Assembly (NCBI GenBank): GCA_026417415.1
Contig: JAOADG010000008.1
Coordinates: forward strand, 372,001-436,000
Origin: a bacterium
Lineage (GTDB): Bacteria; Electryoneota; JAOADG01
Direction: 5' to 3'
Length of the DNA: 64,000 nucleotides
In this document: piece by piece, positions 59,470 to 64,000 of the stretch
Position numbering within the stretch: the stretch's first letter is position 1
Layout: each line of letters starts with the position of its first letter
Notes under the pieces: generated by a model
Databases searched by the model: none
Told to the model about the DNA's origin: nothing
What the model saw: only the letters and a program-made list of their open reading frames with translations
Translations under genes and position numbers: made by a program

Positions 59470-60888
59470 TTAATTTTCATGTTTCCCCGGTATTAGTGGC
59501 GGGGCGTTGGTGATTACATTGCGATTTGCATCGCGTTCTATTTCGTGCATTAATCCATGTTGGATTAAACTGTCAAGAAAACTTTCTGTTAAAAAGAACT
59601 CATTTCTACCATGGCAATTGTTACAAACGGGAATAGTCGTACGTCTTCCTAAACTATCTATGACAACACGAGAATTTTGTGGTGTATGTTTTTGAATATT
59701 ATGAGGTGTTGCCATCATCCAAGTTGCATCATTAATGTAATTCGGAAGTGATAAATTCCAGGGTTGCATATAAGTATTTGGAGATATTGGGATGTGACGG
59801 ACAACCACGTAATCATATTCATTCCGATCAAGGCGTGGGTTACGTCCAATTTTAAAATCAAAACTTGTCGTATCTACGACAAAACCGGTATCCATTGCAT
59901 GGCAACTGTAACAACTTTTAATTTTAACACTGTGGCAAACATTGCATTGAACACGAGAATGTTGAAGACCATGTTGTGGATTAGTTGAATTGGATAGGTT
60001 ATGGCATTGTGTACAGCTGGCGCGTGGTGTCACATTGTAACGATGTGGATAGGTCTGATTACTTTTTGCAGAATGCATTTCAAATTCATTATGGCAACTC
60101 ATACACGTCATACCCCTACGATGATGAACATCGGCACTTCCACCAGGAACTTCGCCACGAAAATCTGCACCAACTCTTGCACCATGGCAAGCAATGCAAT
60201 TCAAATCTTGATTTGGAGTTCGATTAAAGCGATGACCATTTACAAAACCACTCTTGACTGAACGTGGCATACTGATGTGACATTCACCACATGTGGTATG
60301 GCAAGCAATACAACGACGTTCAAACATCGGCCAATATTGTGAATGAGTGGTATCACCGCCGCGCTTGACAAATTGTCCGTGATATCCTGCTTGAGTGTAA
60401 TGAATTGATTGACGATGGGCATTTACAATGCCTTCATGACAATTTCTACAAACTCCACCGCCATTTTCTGCAGAAGGATCACGAATCAATCCAACGTGCG
60501 CACTATCTTTTGGCAAAAATCCATCACGTCCACTATGACAAGTGATACACCGAATACTAGCATGCGGATCATTTCTAAGATAATCCATAGAAACTAAAAC
60601 TTTTTCATGTGCTGGAACCTCCGGCACAGAACCACCTCAACCATCGCCTTGTATTTGATTGGAATACTTACGTAGCGGCCCTGAAGAAACTGAATGTGGT
60701 TGGGTCCCTTGTGAAGGACCTAATGTTGCCAGCAATGCGTTGGCATTTGTGTGGCAACTGATACAATCTCCTTTGGTTAAATCAGAGGTTGGACTGGTTG
60801 GAATGGGTTTAAATGAATCTTCTTTAAGACAAGAATTGTATAGAAAAAGAGAAACAAGTAAAAGAAGAACCATTAGTTTTCTAAACAT
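59470..60888 (-). CDS. 11-heme cytochrome c lipoprotein interrupted by in-frame TGA (candidate selenoprotein or nonsense/sequence error)
   Basis: ORFs 60637..60888 (lipobox LFLYNSC, CISCH) and 59470..60627 (ten CxxCH, no signal peptide) are in the same frame, separated by TGA 60637-60639 and three sense codons (GGS) before GTG 60627: ...NQIQGDG-(TGA)-GGSVPEVPAHEKV... Confidence 0.8.
60608..60628 (-). promoter_or_regulatory. Hairpin downstream of in-frame TGA, SECIS-like
   Basis: UGA-GGUGGUUC-[UGUGC C GGA (GGU) UCC A GCACA]: 5 bp, one mismatch, 3 bp, GGU apical loop starting 17 nt after UGA. Confidence 0.35.
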
Positions 60889-61307
60889 AGTTGAACCTTT
60901 ACATATTGGAGAATTTCTTTTGTCCATTGACGGATTTTTTCATTTTGGGATAAAAGTAAATCTTGGGAATTGAGTTTTTCAATGGAAAGACAACCAAATA
61001 ATGATAATAGGAACTGTCTAAATTTTCCGATTTCATTAGGTTCATTACGGCTAATAAAATGGATTAGTTCGTTGCAAGGGCAGTCGTCCGATGGTACAAA
61101 TTGTAATAAATCTTCAGGTTTCGTGTGTAACATTTCAAGTGCTTCTGCAACTGCTCTTTCAATGGAACCGGCAACAATTTCACATACTAACCGTCTTCGT
61201 AAAATTTTTGAGTTCACATCTCCACTTTCAATTAGTTGATTGTACAATGAAAGTGCTTCATCGTAATGACCGCTTAGAAATCGTTGATTGGCTAACATCA
61301 ATATCAT
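60873..61307 (-). CDS. Small TPR-like helical protein
   Basis: LANQRFLSGHYDEALSLYNQLIESGD. Start placed at ATG 61307. Overlaps the cytochrome start. Confidence 0.5.
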   Translation of the reverse strand: MILMLANQRFLSGHYDEALSLYNQLIESGDVNSKILRRRLVCEIVAGSIERAVAEALEMLHTKPEDLLQFVPSDDCPCNELIHFISRNEPNEIGKFRQFLLSLFGCLSIEKLNSQDLLLSQNEKIRQWTKEILQYVKVQLCLEN

Positions 61308-61415
61308 ATGTGAAAAGAATAGCAAAAGATATGCCAAAAGAAAATGTTCAATTGGAACGAGAAAAATCAAAGGAAATGAAACATAATGAAACAATCTAAA
61401 TGTTTCTGAAACGTT

Positions 61416-62807
61416 TTATATGGGACACTCTGGATTTGTTGAAGGAGAAGATAAATCCAAGTTTTCAACAGATTTTTCTTTTCCCGTTTGTTGCAGTGTT
61501 TTCAGTCGTCGCCAAAACGTTACGCGGGAAATACCTAACAATTTTGCAGCTTCATTAACTCGATGGTTTGCACGTGCCAATGCAATAAGTAAGGGATTAA
61601 CACCTGTTTGAATTGATTCTAAGTAAATTGAAGAATGAATAGGATCCTTACCATTCTGTTTTTCAAAAAGATATTTAGGTAAATGTTTAAGTGTTAAAAC
61701 GGGACCTTCACCGATTGCAATAGCATACGATATAGCATTTTCAAGTTCTCTTACATTTCCTTTCCATTCAAGGGATTGGAGAAATTTCATTGCGTCGTCA
61801 GATACCTTTACAAAATCCGTTTCTTTTTGAGTTTTTGCCCTTTTCAAAATAGCATCCACTAAATAGGGTATATCTTCAACGCGTTCTCTTAAAGGTGGAA
61901 TTTTAAGTTGAATGACTGATAACCGATAAAATAAATCCTCTCGAAAACGCCCTTCATGAACTTCTTCAAGCAAATTACGGTGGCTTGCTGCAATTACACG
62001 GACTTTTATTGGAATGCTAACTTCACCACCGACAGGTGTAATTTTTTGTTCTTCTAATACCCGTAACAATTTGACTTGCAATAGGGGCGATGCTTCAGCA
62101 ATTTCATCTAAGAATAGAGTTCCACCACTTGCGCGTTCAAAGTAACCGGTATGATGAGCTTTTGCATCCGTAAATGCGCCTTTACGATGCCCAAATAATT
62201 CGCTTTCTAATAATGTATCGGGAATAGCACCACAAGAAAGTGCTAAAAATGGTCCGTCAGAGACAGGACTATATTGATGAATAGCACGTGCTAATCGTTC
62301 TTTTCCGCTCCCCGATTCACCCTGAATAACCACAGTAGCACGACTTCTTTGAAGGGAACGTACGGTTTGAAAGAGTTCTTTCATCACTGGTGTGTGACCA
62401 ATCATTCCACAAAATTGATAATGTGAATTCTCTTCTGGCTCTATGGTTTCAATTGGCCTAAAAGTAACAATTCCACCAATGACTTCTCCTGTTTCTGACC
62501 GTAAAATTGAGGTATTGATCATTAATTGAATAGGAGTCCCGTCCATCTTTCGTAGTTCTACTCGATGATCATACTGATTCTTCCCGGATTGTAATGAAAT
62601 TGCAAGAGGACAATGATTGGCACAAGCACTTGTTTGAAACAATTGTTGGCAAATTCTACCAAGTACATCATTTTCGTTGACTTTTAAAAGTTGTTTAGCA
62701 ACTTTATTGATGTATTGAATTCGCCAATCGTTATTAACTACGAAAGCACCAAATGGAATTGAATCTAAAATAGATTCATATTCTTGAATGGATAGAGTTT
62801 GTTTCAT
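61416..62807 (-). CDS. Sigma-54-dependent transcriptional regulator (PAS-AAA+-Fis HTH)
   Basis: PAS with CQQLFQTSACANHCP, Walker A GESGSGKERLARAIHQ, GAFTDA, GGTLFLDEIAE, C-terminal NEAAKLLGISRVTFWRRLKTL. Confidence 0.94.
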   Translation of the reverse strand: MKQTLSIQEYESILDSIPFGAFVVNNDWRIQYINKVAKQLLKVNENDVLGRICQQLFQTSACANHCPLAISLQSGKNQYDHRVELRKMDGTPIQLMINTSILRSETGEVIGGIVTFRPIETIEPEENSHYQFCGMIGHTPVMKELFQTVRSLQRSRATVVIQGESGSGKERLARAIHQYSPVSDGPFLALSCGAIPDTLLESELFGHRKGAFTDAKAHHTGYFERASGGTLFLDEIAEASPLLQVKLLRVLEEQKITPVGGEVSIPIKVRVIAASHRNLLEEVHEGRFREDLFYRLSVIQLKIPPLRERVEDIPYLVDAILKRAKTQKETDFVKVSDDAMKFLQSLEWKGNVRELENAISYAIAIGEGPVLTLKHLPKYLFEKQNGKDPIHSSIYLESIQTGVNPLLIALARANHRVNEAAKLLGISRVTFWRRLKTLQQTGKEKSVENLDLSSPSTNPECPI

Positions 62808-62875
62808 TCGAACCTAAAAAATTGTTTCGTATTGAAAGAATGTATATATTTTCTTGTTTACATTCAAATAAAAAT

Positions 62876-63298
62876 ATGCTTGAAGAAATCGTAAGATTAT
62901 TAAAAGGTTTATCTGATCAAGGACGTTTACGAACTTTGGTATTGATTGCCAATAATGGCGAATTAAATGTCCAACAAGTTGCTCTTGCTTTGCAATTACC
63001 TTTTTCCACAGCATCAAGGTACTTAAGAACATTAGAAATATATGGATGGTTAACCAGTAGGCGAGAAAGTAGATGGATTTATTACAGATGTAGAAACTTC
63101 AATTCTGGAATTTCTACCTTGAAAGATCATCTATTCGATCTACTCAATGAAGAAGAATTGTTGATGGAAGATACTCAAAGATTATTCAATCAGTTGGCTA
63201 AAAAAGAAACCATCTATCCTTTGGGAAAAAAGAATCAAACGAAAACAAAACGTGAAAAAGAGATACTGCCTCCGTTACCCCCTTTTTCTTTAAAATGA
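62876..63298 (+). CDS. ArsR-family HTH regulator
   Basis: LLKGLSDQGRLRTLVLIANNGELNVQQVALALQLPFSTASRYLRTLEIYGWLTSRRESRWIYYRC. Confidence 0.85.
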   Translation: MLEEIVRLLKGLSDQGRLRTLVLIANNGELNVQQVALALQLPFSTASRYLRTLEIYGWLTSRRESRWIYYRCRNFNSGISTLKDHLFDLLNEEELLMEDTQRLFNQLAKKETIYPLGKKNQTKTKREKEILPPLPPFSLK

Positions 63299-63694
63299 TT
63301 ATTTCAATTTTTTGAGTGCACTTTCAATGAATTCGCGGGCATATTGTCCATGTTCCACAAGTTCTTTTGAACCTGTTTGAGCTATCACAGTTTCAGGGTT
63401 TAGTGCCCAAATTGTCACGATACCTTCAGGTTCTTCTTTTAAGCAAACGGAACAAGGTAAAAATACCCCTAATGCAGGTTGATTTTCTAACGCTTGATGT
63501 GCTAATCTGGGATTGCAAGCACCCAAAATTACATACGGTGAAGTTTCTACACCGATTTTATTTCGTAGTGTTTCACGAACGTCAATGCGCGTTAATACTC
63601 CAAAACCATTATCCATTAACGCTGCAGTGACTTTTGGCTCAACCTCTGAAAGTGTACCTTCTACTTGAAAAGTCAATGCAAAATCCATCGTCAA
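63299..63694 (-). CDS. DUF302 domain protein
   Basis: ALTFQVEGTLSEVEPKVTAALMDNGFGVLTRIDVRETLRNKIGVETSPYVILGACNPRLAHQALENQPALGVFLPCSVCL. Confidence 0.88.
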   Translation of the reverse strand: MTMDFALTFQVEGTLSEVEPKVTAALMDNGFGVLTRIDVRETLRNKIGVETSPYVILGACNPRLAHQALENQPALGVFLPCSVCLKEEPEGIVTIWALNPETVIAQTGSKELVEHGQYAREFIESALKKLK

Positions 63695-63699
63695 CTTCC

Positions 63700-64000
63700 T
63701 TAGTATTCTACGTTGATTATCTTGGTATTGGTTTTTCCTAAAAATAAAAGTTGTTTATGAACTTCAGATTTTTTTCCAACACATACAAGAATAAACTTGT
63801 CTGGATTCAACAATTCACCTGCAACACGCATGACATCCCCTTTAGTGACTTTAGCTATTTTTGAACGATATTCTGGAATTGTTTTAGGGGATAGTTTGTA
63901 GATTTCTAAATCAAGGATATGCGAAGCAATATCGTTGGGTGTTTCAAATTGTAAAGGATAATTTCCAGTCAAATACATTTTTGCTTGCATTAATTCATCA
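63700..64000 (-). CDS. Peptidase M16 family, C-terminal fragment (continues beyond window)
   Basis: Frame is open to the edge; DELMQAKMYLTGNYPLQFETPNDIASHILDLEIYKLSP is the M16 C-domain pattern. Confidence 0.8.
   Translation of the reverse strand, partial: DELMQAKMYLTGNYPLQFETPNDIASHILDLEIYKLSPKTIPEYRSKIAKVTKGDVMRVAGELLNPDKFILVCVGKKSEVHKQLLFLGKTNTKIINVEY

Noticed and set aside
1-64000. CRISPR arrays, tRNA/rRNA genes, transposases, prophage
   Set aside because: No regularly spaced repeats, cloverleaf-like segments or recognisable mobile-element proteins were seen; this was by eye, so tRNAscan and CRISPR tools would be needed to be certain.

Overview
The window is low-GC bacterial chromosome, densely coding on both strands. 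A Bacteroidota/Ignavibacteria/Kapabacteria-type host is inferred from SprA, T9SS C-terminal sorting domains, PorV-like proteins and TonB receptors; no taxonomic marker was tested. Main blocks: (1) 151-18198 (+), a tightly packed cell-surface operon: a TonB-dependent receptor with an Asp/Asn/Gly-rich insert, beta-helix proteins, a PorV-like barrel, T9SS cargo, lipoproteins and a multi-TM protein. (2) 18224-23947 (-), radical SAM, methyltransferase, rho, folC and murI. (3) 24031-34538 (-), a nine-gene respiratory cluster with 59 c-type heme motifs by hand count, including an NrfD/4Fe-4S pair, 18-heme and 19-heme inner-membrane cytochromes, a predicted beta-barrel, a 9-heme protein and a 5-heme lipoprotein. 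It looks like a full quinone-to-outside electron conduit. (4) 34680-43295, a signalling block with a SpoIIE-type phosphatase cut by an in-frame TAA and a divergent 1861-aa hybrid kinase. (5) queG, glgC, T9SS cargo and sprA with two downstream genes. (6) 58446-63694, a second redox locus: double rhodanese lipoprotein, an 11-heme lipoprotein interrupted by an in-frame TGA with a SECIS-like hairpin, a sigma-54 regulator, an ArsR regulator and a DUF302 protein. No tRNA, rRNA, CRISPR array, transposase or phage gene was recognised. The top candidates for something undescribed are the electron-conduit cluster and the possible selenocysteine-containing multiheme cytochrome at 59470-60888.
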